A stretch of DNA of 64,000 bases from contig CM022302.1 of assembly GCA_011799875.1 (NCBI GenBank), positions 187,294,942 to 187,358,941 of the forward strand, written 5' to 3'. The notes beneath the pieces were generated by a model. It saw only the letters and a program-made list of their open reading frames with translations. It was not told the origin of the DNA and ran no database searches. Numbering within the stretch: the stretch's first letter is position 1; each line of letters starts with the position of its first letter. The stretch comes from Thinopyrum elongatum. Its lineage: Eukaryota > Streptophyta > Magnoliopsida > Poales > Poaceae. Of the stretch, positions 47,419-58,484 are shown piece by piece. The translations under genes and the position numbers were made by a program.

Positions 47419-48149
47419 TGCAGTATGTACCACGCTACCTTTCGTATTAAGAGTGAAGGCATCGGGTCCCTCGAGGAGCACTCGGGGGCTACCCTTTTTA
47501 TCTGTACGATAAGCTTATGCTTGAGAGTGTGTTGTTTCATTCCTCCGCCTGGCACCGGGTCCGACCAGTCGGCCCGGGGGCTCGCCGCCTTGTCCTATTT
47601 GGCGCCACCTGCAGTCGGACAAGTAGTGTGCCGACATCTAAGCCCTCTCTTGCCCTAAGCCGCAGCTCGCAGAGCGACTGTCCGGCTGGCAAGAGCTAAA
47701 GGCAGGAAACGGTGTCCACACGAAAAATGACTAAGGAAAAAAGCATCAACATAGGCTAAGCCAGGCTCCTCGCCTCGCCATCCGGCTGCTGAGCAGCCGG
47801 CCGATCGGCTTCTCACTTGACTTGCTACGTTCTAAATGGCCAAAGTACTTGTCTTCCTAAAAACGGCCAACTACCAGACTCAGCCACAGACCGCAGAACG
47901 GCTGTCTGGCTGGCAATACGGTAGCCAAAGGAAAGCGGCAAAGGAAAAAGCCTAAAAAGAGCAGAAAAGCAAGACCAAGTCAGAACCCGGCAGAGTACAA
48001 CTTGTGCGAATAAAATTAATTTACATAGCAAAAGCTCTTAGCCAGCATTCAACAAAGTTTGAATACACCCCCAGCGGGTGGAATTGCCCGAATTTACTTG
48101 CTTGTTCAAAAGATTACAAGAACAGGAAAAGATAAGATGACGTGGCCAT
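47419..48149. other. G1 spacer between converging gag-pol and antisense gene
   Basis: Homologous to A1 3341-4068; no conserved open frame. Should hold both 3' ends. Confidence 0.55.
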
Positions 48150-51100
48150 CTAGGCCAGGGGAGCAGCAGGCTGGTCCGACGGGTTGGCAGAGGCAGCGGC
48201 GCCGGATGATGCAGCGGCCGACTCAAGGGTCTTGGTCTGATTGCCCCCAGCAGCAGTCGGTGTGGTAGCACGCGGCTCATTGGTCGAGGCTTGGTCGGGC
48301 TGAGGCCGGCTGTTCGCTCCGTCGTCCGGTGCGTCGTCTTCACCGTCCTCGTCCTCTTCGTCCTCACCCTCGTCGCTGGAGGCGATCTCTTCCGCCGAGT
48401 CCCCCGCATCCCCCGGGTTCAGCCCGAACTAGTTGGGCGGCACCTCAGTGCCTTCCTCATCCAGCTCGGGGATGAAAACGATGGTGTTGGCATACTCGGC
48501 GATCGCCGCCGCACGTTGAGTAAGCACAGGGCCCACCGCCGCCAGCTTCGGTCCGGCCTCCTGCCGGAAGGTGGCCAGCTGGGCCAGGTCCAGCCCAGGA
48601 TACCACGCCTTGGCGAACTCCAAGGCCGTCCGCGCACCCGCCCGAGCCGCAGCGCCCTTCCAAGCCTCGAAGCGGCCGACCGCTACCTCCAGCCAGTCGG
48701 CAGTCCGACTGGGGTTGCGTGGAAATTGAGCGTCGGGCCAAAAGGCGGCCAACACCTGAGCCCCGACGCGCTGTAGGCGACGAAGCATCCTGTGAGCCGG
48801 CTGCAGGCACGTCTTGACGGCCAGAAGCTGCTTGCCGAGATTCTGGGGCACGTTGGGCGCAATGTCCACGCCCGTCTTCCTCTGCATGTCGCGACGCGCC
48901 TCGATGGCCTGGCTGATGGTGACAGAGTGACAGGGAAAGTATTCTGCACAAGAAGAAGATCAAAGATTAGAAGCCAGAGGCCGACTCCTGCTGCAGTCGA
49001 TAACTGTTCAAAAGAAGAAGTAACTTACCATCAATCATGTCCTCAATTTCGCCGTAGCCGTCGGTCAGGAGTCTCTCCTTCTCGACCCAGTTCGAGCGTT
49101 GAGTCTCGAACTCGGCCTTGAGGGAGTCTTCCTCCTCCTTCAGCTTCTGGAGCTCCGCCTTGTGCCACTCCGCCTAGTCCGCCAGCTCCTTGGCCAGGCG
49201 GTCGCATTCCTGGGCCGCCTGGCTGCGCTCCTGCTCCTTGGTATGGAGCGCGGACTCGGCCTCGCCCAGGCGCTGCCGCAGATCTGTGGTGGCCTCTGCC
49301 AAAATGGAGAAAAAAGAAAACCATCAACACCAATGGAAAGTAGTTGCCGGGAGATCCGGCCCGACTGCTCAGCAGTCGGCCCGAATCTCGGGGACTACAC
49401 CCAGCGGGTGCGCTGACATGCCCCCGCAAGGAAGAAGACCAAGTACTTACTTCGGCTCTCCGTCAGATCGGCGGTCTGCTTGGTCAGCTCCTGGAGCTGA
49501 GAGTTATAGGAGGCCGCACGGATGTTGTGGTAATCCTGCAACAAAGACAACAGAAGGAGGTAACGAGTCAGTACTCGGAGCTCGACCTGAAGTTTCGAGC
49601 CGCCTGCTCAGCAGCTGGCCCGGAACTCGGGGGCTACACCCAGTGGGTGCACTGGCGTGCCCCCACGGAAGATTACAAAGAAACGAAAACAAGAAACATA
49701 CCCGAACGGCCGCCCGCATCGCCAGGAACTCCTGCGTGTTCTGCTAGAGAGCGGTGCCTTGGGCGTTGAACCGGGCCAGGACATCCTGCGAGGCCACGTT
49801 CAAAACACCCGTACCACGCCTAGACGTCCAATCCGGTGGGGCGGCGCTGGTAGCCTCGATGTCGGGGGCCGACGAGCTAGTAGCCCCGACCTCCAACGGC
49901 CGCGGTGCTGAGGCCGCCCTCCCCGCACGCCGACGCACTGGGATACGGGTTGTAGGTGTCGGACCCACCACCAACTCGCTGCTGGCTGGCGGCACCAGTG
50001 GCGCGTCAGGCTGACTGCCCTGGGCGTCGGTAGCCAATGTGCGCAGGGGCACCTCCGCCTCCGGGATAACAGGGTCCCCTCCCCTCTCTTGGACCGGCTA
50101 GTCATCGCCGGCCCCTCCAGTCGAAGCCGGGACCTCCAGCACCACAGGCTCCGCAGATTGCGGACCGGTGGACTCCGGAGCCTGGCCGCGGGACGCCTCC
50201 TCCGCCTGCACCTTGGCGGCCGCGTCCGCCTGCTCCTTGGCCGCGGCGTCGGCTTGAGCCTCGGCCGCCGCATCGGCCACCGCCTTCTCCCGGGCCACAG
50301 CTTCCCGCTCCTCTCGTGCCTCCCACGCGTTCTCCTCCGTCGCCTCCTGGAGGGCGGCGAGTGGATCCACATGGCGGGGGCCCACGAAGTCATCTGCCGC
50401 CCCGATCACCGAGCCAGACGGGGCTCGCGACAAGGAAGGTGGGGCGCTGCACGCCAAAGGAGGAAGAGAATAAAAACATCGCAAAGATAGAAGAAAAGCA
50501 AACGCAAAGCAAGATGCAAGAAAGGACAAGGCACTTACGTGGACACCAGCAGGAGCCGCTTTGGGGCTTTCTGGAAGAGGGCCGCCTTCGCGGCAGCCTC
50601 TTGCCGCTTGGTTGCGGCGGTCGAGGTCCTGGCCTTCTTGGGCCGGCTGCCGAACAACCCGGCGTCGGCCCGGCGCTTCGGCGCGCCGGCTGCTGCAGTC
50701 GGCGCAGCCGAGGAGCTGGCGCCCGCCCTGTCAGTGCCATGGGCATGGTGCGGCTCTTCGTCCTCCTCGTCGTCATCCGGCCAATGCCCGAGGCCGCCTC
50801 CTAAGGAGCCGCATGCTCCCTCACTGCCGCCGCCTGTGGCGTCGTCCTCCTCCTGAGCGGCCGCCCCCAAGTCTGGGTCGTCCACGTCGCTCACCGACTG
50901 GTCCGCCATGTACTGGTGTCCCGGGGCCGGCGTGTCAGTGGCCGTCTGGCCCGGGAAGCGCTGCATCAAGGCCGACTGGTCAGGCGGCAAGAAAGAACCC
51001 GAACGAACAAAGAAAAAAAAGAATAAGGAGACGTACCGGAGGCGGCGGGTTGGCTCGGCTGTACGGCGGCTTGCCGAATTCCCACTCTGTCTCCGACAGC

Positions 51101-51935
51101 TTGAGGTCAGAGAAGAGGTTCACCATGCGGACCACCTCCACGTCTGGCATCACCTTGGTGGACAGCCGGCACGGGTCCCGGCGCCCACTCATGTCACTAA
51201 TCAAGTGAGGCCGGGCTTGGAGGGGCAGCACTCGGCGCTTCATGAACGCGGCCAGCAGGTCCGAGGCCTTGAGGCCCTCCGACACCGTCATCTCCTGGAG
51301 CCGGAGGAGCGCGGTGGAGCACGCGGCCGACAGGGTTCTCGGCCGGAACTTCCAGTTGGTGCGAGGCCTAACAGGCGGGCCGGCTGCGTAGGCCGGCAGG
51401 TTGACGTAGTCCCGCATCGAGTGGATATTCTCGACGTAGAAGTACGACTTCTGCCACAGTTTGGCCGACTGCAGCAGGGCGAGAGCTGGGAAGCGGACCC
51501 CAGATCCCGTGCGCCGCACCACGACGCAGGCTCCGCACTGGGTCGCCTCGTTCTTGGTGGCGGTGCCAAGCTTGAGGTAGAAGAGCTCTCCCCACAGCTC
51601 GAGTGTGGGGAGCGTGCTGAGGTAGCCCTCGCACAGGGTGACGAAGGCGGAGAGCAGCACCACCGTATTCGGAGTGAGGTGGTGGGGCTGCACTCCGTAG
51701 AAATCAAAAAACGAGCGAAGGAATCCGCTCGCCGGAAGGCCGAAGCCACGGAGGAAATGCGACCGGAAGACGATGCGCTCGCCGCCTTCCGGCGCCGGCG
51801 AGATCTCCCTTTCGGGGGGACACGCACCTTAACGTTCGATGCATGGGGGAGCAGCCGCGTCTGGCGGAGTAACTCCAAGTGCCCGTCGTGGACATTGGAG
51901 CCGTCCCAGTCGCCCGCACGGCCGCTTTGCGCCAT
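48150..51935 (-). pseudogene. Antisense multi-exon accessory gene of G1 (PF04195-like 'putative gypsy type transposon' protein)
   Basis: Starts at ATG 51935 (MAQSGRAGDWDGSNVHDGHL). The N-terminal PF04195-like domain (FRSHFLRGFGLPASGFLRSF, HHLTPNTVVLLSAFVTLCEGY) is followed by SAKLWQKSYFYVENIHS and a helical region up to about 51030. Further exons lie at about 50990-50539 (acidic/Ala-rich), 50480-49705 (Ala/Glu coiled coil), 49540-49455, 49295-49030 and 48945-48150 (acidic C-terminus). Introns have GTAAGT/GTATGT-like donors. Breaks are a 1-bp frameshift near 51805, TAG at 50098, 49744 and 49174 (all CAG in A1), and TAG at 48429 (TGG in A1). Length would be near 900-1000 residues. Function unknown; a TATA box lies upstream. 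Confidence 0.8.
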
Positions 51936-52114
51936 GGGCTCCGTGCTCGACGGCGGCGCAAGGTGGCTACGGCGCGAGGAGGTCCGGCAACGGCGGGCTG
52001 CGGCAGCACTCCGGCAAGATGAGAGGCCACGGCAACAGCAAGAAGAAGAGGAAGGAGAAAAGCAAAGAGAGGGGAGAGGAGGGCGCGCGTACGTTCTGCC
52101 GCCTCCTCCTCCCC

Positions 52115-52125
52115 CTACTTATAGC
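52115..52125 (-). promoter_or_regulatory. TATA-like box of the G1 antisense gene
   Basis: GCTATAAGTAG on the minus strand, about 185 bp upstream of ATG 51935, followed by a long CT-rich leader. It lies in unique internal sequence, not in the LTR. Confidence 0.5.
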
Positions 52126-52598
52126 CCTCTGGCGGCGGAGCCGAGGGGGCGAGACGTGGGGGGCGCAAGATTAATTACGCCCACTCCCCCCATGACCCCG
52201 CAGTTACAGCGCCGTAATGGCGTGTATTAATGGCACCTGGGGAGCGCAACCGCCCGCCTCGGCCGCAGCGGATCCGCACGCGTGCCAAGGCCCTGTAGTG
52301 GCGGGCCCAGGCCTGCGGTGACGTCTCGTCACGCACGCGGGCTGGCAGGCCGGCCTGGCCCACGGGCACCGCGTGGCGAGCGAGCAACGGGCGACAAGCC
52401 TGTCGTCCGGCTGGCACTCTACCTGGCCTCCGCCACGATGATTCGAACTCGCCAGGCGGCCGGCCTGGCCTTGGCTGGCTCCTGGCAATCGGCCTCTCCA
52501 GAAGACGGACGAAGCCCAACTACCAGACCACTCAGAGTAGGAAGCTGCTGAGGCTCCTCATTTTTCAGCCGCGGTGCCCCACCAGCTTCGGGGACTAC

Positions 52599-53697
52599 TG
52601 TCGGAGTAAATGACCACCGGTAGCCACATCAGTCCCCCATGGTATTTTGAGACATCGGGGCTGGCTGCGCCCCTCACACCTTCCGGAAGCACGACCGCCT
52701 TCTTGGGCCGGCTGGTCCAAGAGACCGGCTGCTAGAAGGCAGCAAGACCATGGAAGGCGGCCGCAAGGGGGCCGACTCCTGGCAGACGGCCCCTCGTCCC
52801 CTCGAAGTCAACACCACATCACCACGACAAGACAAGGCATGGCTGCAGTGCAACCTGCCACCCCCGAATCCAGGATGGGACGTGGCCACAGAGCTGTGTA
52901 CCGGGCGAACACCCCTTGCCCAGTGCGGCACTATTGCCACGCAGTCCGTGACATCACTAGCGCCAGAGGGGACCACGCCCCCACAACGGGCGGGCGGTAT
53001 GGCCCGTAGGCGGCGGGCCCTACCTTTCTGCGAGCCACCAGAAGGCGGCAAACCTCTAGCAGGCGGCAACAAGGGAGGGCCGACTCCTAGCAGGCGGCCC
53101 TCCTCCCCCTTGGAGTCTGTGCACCATTAACCAGATGAGACGGGGATGGCTACAATGAGCGCCCGTCAGGCGGCGGGACTGTAACCACATTCCCCTTGAC
53201 CAGACCTTCGTCATCGAGGGCGAGGCCACAGTATAAAGCAGTCAACATGGCCCACCAGGCGGCAGGCCCCAGCGGTCGGTGGTGAAGCCGGCAGCCAGAG
53301 CCACTGACGGCCGGGTCCTACACCCGGCCGGATTACCATTGTACCCCTAGGGGGTAGGCCTATATAAACCCCCCAGGCTCACCCATGCAAAGGGTTCAGC
53401 ACCAACGCCATTGGCACACACACGTAGAGCGAGGAGCAGAGCTAGCCTTGCCCTTCTCCCTCCTCTAGCCAAAACAGCTCAAGGAGCAAGTTGTAGCTAC
53501 CTTGTTGATCATAGTCATCATGCGGAGACCCCGCAGAGCAAGACTAGGGGTGTTATCTCCGAGGAGAGCCCCGAACCTGGGTAAGATTCGCAGGCGTATG
53601 CGGTCTCGCTCACTCCCGCTGCTAGAGCCCGGCGACGTACTCTTGTCCCCATCCATGATAAGCCACCCCTGACATATGTCGCACGATATCCCCGACA
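52599..53697 (+). repeat. 3' LTR of G1
   Basis: 1,099 bp, paired with the 5' LTR. A TTCGGGGACTAC tract immediately before it may be the polypurine tract. TATATAAA is at 53361-53368. Confidence 0.95.
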
Positions 53698-54423
53698 CAT
53701 AGAGGTAGCACACTCAATTGATCTCTCTCCAGTATGTGTGAACAAAAGATATGCAATCTGGTTTGTGAATAGCACATGGTTCGTTCATGAAAGCCGTGTG
53801 CCGACCAAACCCCGCGCGCGATCTGATTCGTATTTTCTGATTGGCCAGAACCCAAACCCCACGGATCGTACGTCTGCACCGTTGGATGCTCCCAGATCGA
53901 ACGGCAATCCTCATCCCTTTCGACAGCAAATGCAGTTCCGGTTGTAATTTTATTTTTATGCACAAAATACATGTTAAACTCAAAAAATGTCTTAAATATA
54001 GCTAATGATACCTGAAATGCGCCAGAAAATCAAACCCGTGGTATAATGGTGATTGCGTACCATGCAAATTTTTATGAGGCCAAACGATGAAGTCACCGGC
54101 CACTAGAGTTTGAATTGACATGTCTCCTTTTGGAAACCATGATCCATCATGTGAGATGCTCCGGTTTGGAAGGAGTGATGATCAAAACTTGTGCCAAACT
54201 TTACCAAATTTTTTCCACGGGGTCGTGAGAGCACGCCACGGACACACATCGATTTTGATGATGTCCGAACTCCATCTGAATTTCCTGTAATTAAAATACC
54301 AGCTAGGCCTACACCAATGGCCGCACCTCGCGGCCAAAATGTTTGAAACTTCTCCATGCTTCTCGGACAAACGGATGAACACTCGCAAAGCGACGCACAA
54401 ATGATTTGGACACCTTCTTTGCT

Positions 54424-54690
54424 AAGGCTGGCCATAGTGGGGGTATCATAGTCGGTATCATGCACTCAGGAATAGCAAATATAATGATGTGGCAAGGAAT
54501 TAAAGAAGGGAGAGTGGGTTAGAATAACATAGGTAGATACCGTAACATAATAAATGCTATACTACTTTGTGTCATGCATGGCCATAAATACGGTCATCTA
54601 TGATACTACTCTATGAAACTATGCACTATGAAGGTAGTATCATACACTAGTATCATATGCATGATACTAGTATATGATACTCCCCACTAT
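54424..54690 (+). mobile_element. MITE of the GGCTGGCCATAGTGGGG type (first of a pair)
   Basis: Starts AAGGCTGGCCATAGTGGGGG and ends GATACTCCCCACTAT. Same family as the pair at 20265-20750. Confidence 0.65.
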
Positions 54691-54970
54691 AAGGCTAGCC
54701 ACAGTGGTGGTATCATAGCCGGTATCATGCACTCGAAAATAGCAAGTATGCTGATGTGGCAGAGAATTAAAGAAGATAGAGAGGGTTAGAGTAACATATA
54801 GGTACATACCGTATCATGTTAAATACGATGCTAATTTGTGTCATGCATGGCAATAAATATAATCATCTATGATACTACTCTATTATACTATGCACTATAA
54901 TTAAAGGTAGTATCATACACTAGTATCATATGCATGACTAGTATATGATACTCTCCACTATGAGTAGCCT
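54691..54970 (+). mobile_element. MITE of the same type (second of a pair)
   Basis: Starts AAGGCTAGCCACAGTGGTGG and ends GATACTCTCCACTATGAGTAGCC, abutting the previous MITE. A second copy lies at about 58630-58890 because of the tandem duplication; that copy lacks 11-12 bp near 58850. Confidence 0.65.
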
Positions 54971-56040
54971 AAGTAGCCTAACTAAAACACCCACATGTAG
55001 TTGTAGCAGGGTTTTGACTTTATATGCACTAAATGCAAGGTAAGTGCAAAATATGACTTAAACATAGCAGACGAGACCTGAAATGGGCCAGAAAATCAAA
55101 CCAAGGGTATATTCGTGATTGTTTACCATGATTTTTTTTACGCGAAACGATGTAGTCACTGACGATTTGGAGTCTGAAGTGTCGTGTCTCCTTTTGGAAA
55201 CTATGATCCTTCTTGTGAGATGCTCCAGTATGGAAGGTGCGAGCACCAAAACTTGTGCCAAACTTTACCAATTTTTTTCCATGCGATCGTGAGAGCACAC
55301 CACACTGACACAATGATTTTCGTTATTTCCGGACTCTATATGCATTTCCTGTAATTAAAATACCAACAAGGCCTACGCCTCTGGCCGGACCCTGCATCCG
55401 AACTGTTTGAATTTTTTTCCCGTTTCTCGAACAATGAATGAAAACTCCCAAAGCGACACACAAATGATCTTGCTAGCTAGCACCCACGTGTAGTTGCGAC
55501 TATAGCAAACGACTCAAATATAGCAAACGATACCTCAAATGCACCAGAAAATCGAACCATAGGGTACAATGGTGATTTCTTACCGTGGAAAACAATTTGG
55601 AGGTGAAACGATGAACTCTTGTTTTCATTCAAACGAAAATATGTTGTTAGTTCATGTAAATGTTTTCAAATAGCACACGGTTCACTCACGAAAGCCATGT
55701 GCCTACCAAACCGTGGCCGATGCCACCCCTTGCTGCGCGCGCGATCTGAGTCGTGCGTTCTGATTGGCCAGAACCCAAACCCCACGGATCGTACATCTGC
55801 ACCGTTGGATGCTCCCAGATCGAACGGCAATCCTCATACCTTTCGAAAGCAAATGCAGTCCGGCTAGGATTTGATTTATATGCCAAAATGCATGGTAAAT
55901 GACAAAAAATGTCTTAAATATAGCACACGAGACCTAAAATGCGCCAGCAAATCAAACCTGTCGTATAATGGTGATTGCTTAACATGGGAAAAAATTAGAG
56001 GCGAAACGATGAACTCACGTCTTCATTTCAAAATTAGCAC

Positions 56041-56640
56041 GTCTTCATTTCAAACGAAATTATTCTCTTTGTGCACCCGAGCGCTTAGAGGCAACCGTTT
56101 GCATAGGCCTTTCCGCGCGGCGACCAGGGATATTTTTTCACCCTTTCCACCTAGGCCGCCAACACCCCCCCACCGCCCGCCCGCGTTTCACTCAATTAGT
56201 CCACCCAATCTCCATCGCCAGCTCCCCCTCCCCCAGATCCACAGCAGAACCCTCTCTGGTGCCGGCGTGCTCACCCCGGCCGTGTGCCCGCTCTTTGGCG
56301 TCAACCCTACCTCCACTGCCGTTCCCAACACGCGGCTGCCCGTGCCTCGCCGTCTTCGTTTGCTCGCCAGCCACCCTCGAGCATATCGATCATGTAACCC
56401 TCGCCTCTCCTGTGGTCCTGCCGGGTTTGCTTTAAGAAACCTGTTAGTTACTGCTCTCCATCGCGCTGAGGCATATTTCCTCTCAATCCCTCTTCCTATT
56501 TCGTTCCGTATGTTCCCAAATTGGCTAAAAAATAACGAAGAGCGTATATATGTTCATTATCTACCTTCCTAACTAGTACATATAAGCTATATTTGTTCCA
56601 ATAAGTTACTGCCGATTTACAGATCGCGAGCGCCCGAGTC
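56041..56640. other. GC-rich block, no supported gene (unit A; repeated at 59960-60560)
   Basis: An apparent plus-strand reading frame crosses this block in both units, but it spans AT-rich subterminal repeat plus CT-rich leader-like DNA and matches no protein pattern. It could be the leader/promoter of a transposon gene. Confidence 0.35.
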
Positions 56641-58484
56641 TGTAACCCCCATGTCATTAGCCACAGTAATCACTTTTGATAATGACAAGTCAGCATGTTT
56701 AACAGTGCATAATCATCATTTGCATCATATTGCATTTCAACTCCTAAGTCAAAATTCAAGTTCAAATGAAAGTGGAAAATAAAAGTTGTTCAACATAGAA
56801 ACTAAAATGTTCAGTAAATAACAAATATTGCAGAGACTATTCTAAGATTGTAACCAACAATTAATGAATTAATTAGGTGGCTCTAACTTTACCAAAACAG
56901 CAAGGTTTAATACATTTTATTTATTATAAAATTAGTGTGAACTCCAATTGTCTCCAAACCAATTTTTGGCAGTAGTAGATAATGTCTAGCAATTAATGGA
57001 ACAAGTGCCATATTTTACAAAAGTCATTTGGAGTAAAAACAAAAGACAAAACAGAAAAGAAAAGGAAAACAGAGAACAGAAACAAAGAAAAGGAAAAAGG
57101 CCCAGGGCACTAGACTGAGTCCACAGTGCCAGCCCAGCCCACTCCCCACCTCATCCCCTACCTACTGCTCACCCCGCGCCTCGCTGTCGAGCGCTCTGCG
57201 CGCACGCACGACCGCGCGCTGGCCCCCCTCTCCCCCTGCTCAACAGCGGCCTCGCCCACTCGTGGTCGATAAGGGGCAGAGCCTTGGCTCACCCTGGCTC
57301 CTCCTCGCCATTCTCCCCCTCCTCCTCAGTCCTCTCCATCGGTCCAGAGTAGAGACCGAGTGCCCCCGTCGCCACTGCTCTGTCAACCACGTGGCCACCG
57401 GTGCCGGCTCGTCCTCCCACGCTGTCTAAAATGTCCGCCAACGCCCACCCCTTCCTCCGCGTCCAAGACCCCGAGCCCGGCCTCGCTACATCGACCCCGC
57501 GCCATCTTCTTCCTCCTCGGATCCCCCCCCGCTGTTCGCCGTCGATTCCGGCTGCACCACGCCTTCCCCGCGCCGGCTCTGAACGGCTACGCCCCACTGT
57601 GAGCTCCTCCTTCCTCCCCTGCCTCTCAGCGCTCGCTTGACCGCCGTAGGGTAGCTCACCGCGTTACCGTGCTCGGCCCTCCGCCGCACCTCATCGTCCG
57701 GCCATCTCCGTCGCCTATTTGGCCTCGCCTTGGTTCGGTTCATCGCCGCTGCGTCCGCTCGTTCGAATGGCGTAGTTCCCTCGCGCAAAACCCCCTCGCC
57801 TCGCCGTTTCCCTCGCTCACCGGAGCTCACCTCCGCTCGGGTCATCGCCGGCCCCTCTCTGGCCATTTTCCGGCCACCCCGCCGCCACCATTCGAACCGC
57901 GGCCCTCGCGCGGTTCCAACGCCGCCGACCGCGTCGCGAACGGCCACCCACAGGCGAAACCCGGGCCGTGCCGGCTCTCTGCCGCCGTGCGCACGCGCGC
58001 CGGAGGCGCTCCGGCCGCCCTGGCCGACATGGCCTGCCACGTGGACCCCTGGGCCCCACCCTGGGCCACTGACTGGTGGGCCCGTGGGGCCATGTTTACC
58101 GTTGACCTGGTCAACGGGTCAGTTAATTAGTTACTAACTAAAATGATTAGTTTAAATTAATTTTGATTAATATGTCTCAATGACATATGGGTCCACTCAC
58201 TGTTTAGTTAGTTTAGTTTAAAATTAACCCTGGATAATTAGCTGGGACACTGACATGTGGGTCCCACTGGACCCACCTGTCAGGTTTGACCCTGGTCAGC
58301 ACCTGTTGACCTGCTGAGGTCATGCTGATGTCACTTTACACTGTTTCGGATAATGTGAATTTAAATAAAAAATTAAATTCCAGAAATTAATAAAAACTTT
58401 AGTAAATTATATTAAATAATCCGTAACTCCGATGAAAATAATTTATATATGAAAGTTGCTCAGAATTTCGATACGAACCCGAAT
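56641..58484 (+). repeat. Truncated LTR-like sequence (unit A)
   Basis: Starts TGTAACCCCCATGTCATTAG directly after GAGTC; colinear with 60561 onward. GC-rich at 57100-58100, then GTCCCACTGGACCCACCTGT-type sequence. It is cut at the duplication join. Confidence 0.6.

Larger units (their letters stand above)
39784..53697 (+). mobile_element. Ty3/Gypsy (Tat/Grande-like) retrotransposon G1, full-length with target duplication
   Basis: 13,914 bp. The LTRs start TGTCGGAGTAAATGACC and end ATATCCCCGACA. CATAG at 39779-39783 and 53698-53702 is a perfect target duplication. Order: LTR, primer site, gag, protease, RT, RNase H domains, integrase, antisense multi-exon gene, LTR. I count about 8 differences in the first 245 bp of the two LTRs, so it is younger than G2. 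The antisense gene and total size recall maize Grande, though I cannot assign a Triticeae family name. All genes carry stops or frameshifts. Confidence 0.95.
22312..54423 (+). mobile_element. CACTA (En/Spm) DNA transposon, split by two Gypsy insertions; right end uncertain
   Basis: The left terminus reads CACTACTGCAGGATG, followed by a subterminal array of GTGTGCGATG-like motifs. The body carries an acidic ORF, a GRF-type zinc finger gene interrupted by G2 (24346-34989), a bidirectional promoter, and a TNP2-type transposase. G1 (39784-53697) sits behind the transposase with target duplication CATAG, so element sequence should continue at 53703, where CCGTGTGCC motifs reappear. I found no matching ...AGTAGTG right terminus before the next repeats; the right limit given is only where a MITE interrupts. 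Confidence 0.6.
53757..56040. repeat. Subterminal-type repeats (CACTA right flank)
   Basis: A unit containing ACCTGAAATGCGCCAGAAAA, then GGTATAATGGTGATT and CTCCTTTTGGAAAC, recurs at about 54000, 55060, 55524 and 55920. It is associated with CACACGGTTC...CCGTGTGCC segments (53770, 55672). Order and motifs suggest the end region of a CACTA element, probably the one opened at 22312. Confidence 0.55.
54549..58481 (+). repeat. Tandem duplication, unit A (3,933 bp)
   Basis: Runs from inside the first MITE (AATAAATGCTATACT) through subterminal repeats into the first 1.84 kb of an LTR-like sequence (...GATACGAACCCG). Nearly identical to 58482-62421, with scattered substitutions and a few indels. 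Confidence 0.92.

Noticed and set aside
55871..56572. Plus-strand open frame of about 230 codons, repeated at 59791-60450
   Set aside because: It crosses AT-rich subterminal repeats and a CT-rich leader, shows no domain-like pattern, and its conservation is explained by the recent tandem duplication.
53703..56640. Search for the right CACTA terminus (AGTAGTG type) matching the end at 22312
   Set aside because: No convincing inverted copy of CACTACTGCAGGATG was found, so no right boundary is claimed.
57486..58040. Minus-strand Arg/Gly/Ala-rich frames in the GC-rich block (and at 61770-62042)
   Set aside because: High GC content keeps several frames open; no conserved start or domain, and the block lies in an LTR.
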